DNA from: Henriciella pelagia
GTDB lineage: Bacteria; Pseudomonadota; Alphaproteobacteria; Caulobacterales; Hyphomonadaceae
Reading direction: 5' to 3'
DNA: 64,000 bases
Assembly (NCBI RefSeq): GCF_002088945.1
Contig: NZ_NCSU01000011.1
Span: 186,001 to 250,000 of the forward strand
The first letter of the stretch is position 1; each line of letters starts with the position of its first letter. The notes beneath the pieces were generated by a model. The model searched no databases. It worked only from the letters and a program-made list of their open reading frames with translations, and was not told where the DNA came from. A program made the translations under genes and the position numbers. This document shows, piece after piece, positions 63,014 through 64,000 of this stretch.

Positions 63014-64000
63014 ATGGCCGCTGCCCTTAATGCACTTCCCGGCGATGCGCCGATCCAGTTCTTTGACCTCAAGGCCCAGCAGGCCTCGATCCGTCCGGCA
63101 CTCGAGCAGCGCTGGCTGACCATCCTCGATCATGGCCGGTATATCGGCGGACCGGAAGTCGATGAGTGCGAACAGAAACTGTGCGAGTTTACAGGGGCTG
63201 CGGACGCTGTTGCTGTGGGCTCCGGGACGCAGGCGCTGGTCATGCCGCTGATCGCGCTTGGTTACGGTCATGGCGACGCGGTGTTCATTCCTGGCTTCAC
63301 GTACAATGCGACGGCGAATGCTGTGTTGCTTGCCGGTGCGACCCCCGTCCTGGTCGATATCGATCCGAACACATTCAACATGGACGTTGAGGACCTGGAG
63401 CGGAAAATCCAGCGCGTGAAAGGCACGCGCAACCTTCGCGCGCGAGCTGTCATCCCTGTCGACCTTTATGGTCTCGCCGCTGACTACAAGGCCATTCAGG
63501 AGGTCGCTGATGCGCATGGGCTCGTCATTGTGGGCGACGGTGCGCAGGCCTTCGGTGCAAAGCAGGACGGCAAATGGCTCGGCACGCTCGCAGAGATTAC
63601 CGCGACCAGCTTCTACCCGACCAAGACGCTTGGCGGTTATGGCGACGGCGGCGCGATCCTGGTGCGTGACAAGGAGATGGGCGATTTGCTTCGCTCGATC
63701 CGCTGGCACGGGACGGGTGACAATCGCAAGGAATCGATCCGGGTCGGGATCAATGGCCGTTGCGACTCGATCCAGTGTGCGGTCGTGGCGGAAAAGCTCG
63801 GCATCTTCGAGGGTGAGCGCCAACGCCGTATCACGGCCGCGTCGATCTATAATCAGCGCCTCGAGGGCAAGGTGGAGGGCCAGACTGCCTCGCAGGCCGA
63901 TGAGCACGCATACGGGCTTTACACGGTGCGTGTACCAGACCGCGACGCGATTCGCGCGAAACTGCAGGACGCTGGCGTTCCGACCGCAATCTATTACGAC
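63014..64000 (+). CDS. DegT/DnrJ/EryC1/StrS-family aminotransferase (3' end outside window)
   Basis: The frame from ATG 63014 stays open to the window end (329 codons). PLP enzyme of the sugar aminotransferase family: GRYIGGPEVDECEQKL, AVGSGTQALVMPLIAL, IPGFTYNATANAVLLAG and VGDGAQAFGA. The Schiff-base lysine lies in TSFYPTKTLGGYGDGG. RWHGTGDNRKES and GINGRCDSIQCAVV match the WbpE-like group that aminates UDP-3-keto-N-acetylglucuronate derivatives for polysaccharide synthesis. It starts three bases after the Gfo/Idh stop and is clearly its partner. Confidence 0.92.
   Translation, partial: MAAALNALPGDAPIQFFDLKAQQASIRPALEQRWLTILDHGRYIGGPEVDECEQKLCEFTGAADAVAVGSGTQALVMPLIALGYGHGDAVFIPGFTYNATANAVLLAGATPVLVDIDPNTFNMDVEDLERKIQRVKGTRNLRARAVIPVDLYGLAADYKAIQEVADAHGLVIVGDGAQAFGAKQDGKWLGTLAEITATSFYPTKTLGGYGDGGAILVRDKEMGDLLRSIRWHGTGDNRKESIRVGINGRCDSIQCAVVAEKLGIFEGERQRRITAASIYNQRLEGKVEGQTASQADEHAYGLYTVRVPDRDAIRAKLQDAGVPTAIYYD

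Overview
The window looks like a chromosomal segment from a marine-type alphaproteobacterium, most likely Caulobacterales/Hyphomonadaceae-like (inference). The clues are an aa3 cytochrome oxidase operon of alphaproteobacterial layout (ctaC-ctaD-ctaB-small protein-ctaG-ctaE-DUF983-SURF1-thrC), the pmbA / CysQ-like phosphatase / DUF4170 neighbourhood, a TrmFO tRNA methylase, a plant-type (GCS2) glutamate-cysteine ligase, a class II DAHP synthase, and moderately high GC. No insertion sequence, prophage, CRISPR array or rRNA was seen. About 63 protein genes and one tRNA are packed with little intergenic space.

Layout. 0-10 kb: surE (5' end outside the window), pcm, a Kazal lipoprotein, an SDR, a VOC protein, a CNT nucleoside transporter followed by a TonB-dependent receptor, a GST, trmFO and a group II PLP decarboxylase. 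10.6-14.9 kb: pmbA, a CysQ-like phosphatase fused in frame to DUF4170, and an MsbA-like ABC exporter whose start codon is unclear. 14.9-24.8 kb: FrnE-like DsbA, ubiA, an aldehyde dehydrogenase, rsmE, gshA, a POT peptide transporter, a periplasmic rhodanese, tldD and a secreted TPR protein. 24.9-32.8 kb: the cytochrome oxidase operon running into thrC. 32.9-44.6 kb: EAL phosphodiesterase, AlgH/YqgE, peroxiredoxin, SPFH/NfeD pair, xseA, purD, a DUF2383 protein, an APH-type kinase with a possible hotdog partner, a ClpP-fold-like exported protein and an OmpA lipoprotein. 44.6-50 kb: an rRNA pseudouridine synthase and a lipid A block (lpxL-like, lpxK, waaA, DUF374 acyltransferase). 50.25 kb: tRNA-Val(CAC), then about 420 bases of A+T-rich DNA without a gene. 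50.7-64 kb: small proteins, gph, glmU, rpiA, gor, a TIR-ParA fusion, class II DAHP synthase, MATE, HU, a DUF429-like protein, a quinone-oxidoreductase-like MDR, and a Gfo/Idh plus DegT aminotransferase pair that starts a probable sugar-nucleotide pathway cut by the window end.

Themes. Envelope construction is spread over two blocks (pmbA-CysQ-DUF4170-ABC, and lpxL-lpxK-waaA-DUF374), joined by glmU and the Gfo/DegT pair. Glutathione metabolism is represented by gshA, gor and a GST. Respiration is represented by the complete aa3 oxidase assembly operon. The most unusual gene is the TIR-ParA fusion at 55355-56665. No complete novel multigene system is evident; most of the window is ordinary core genome.
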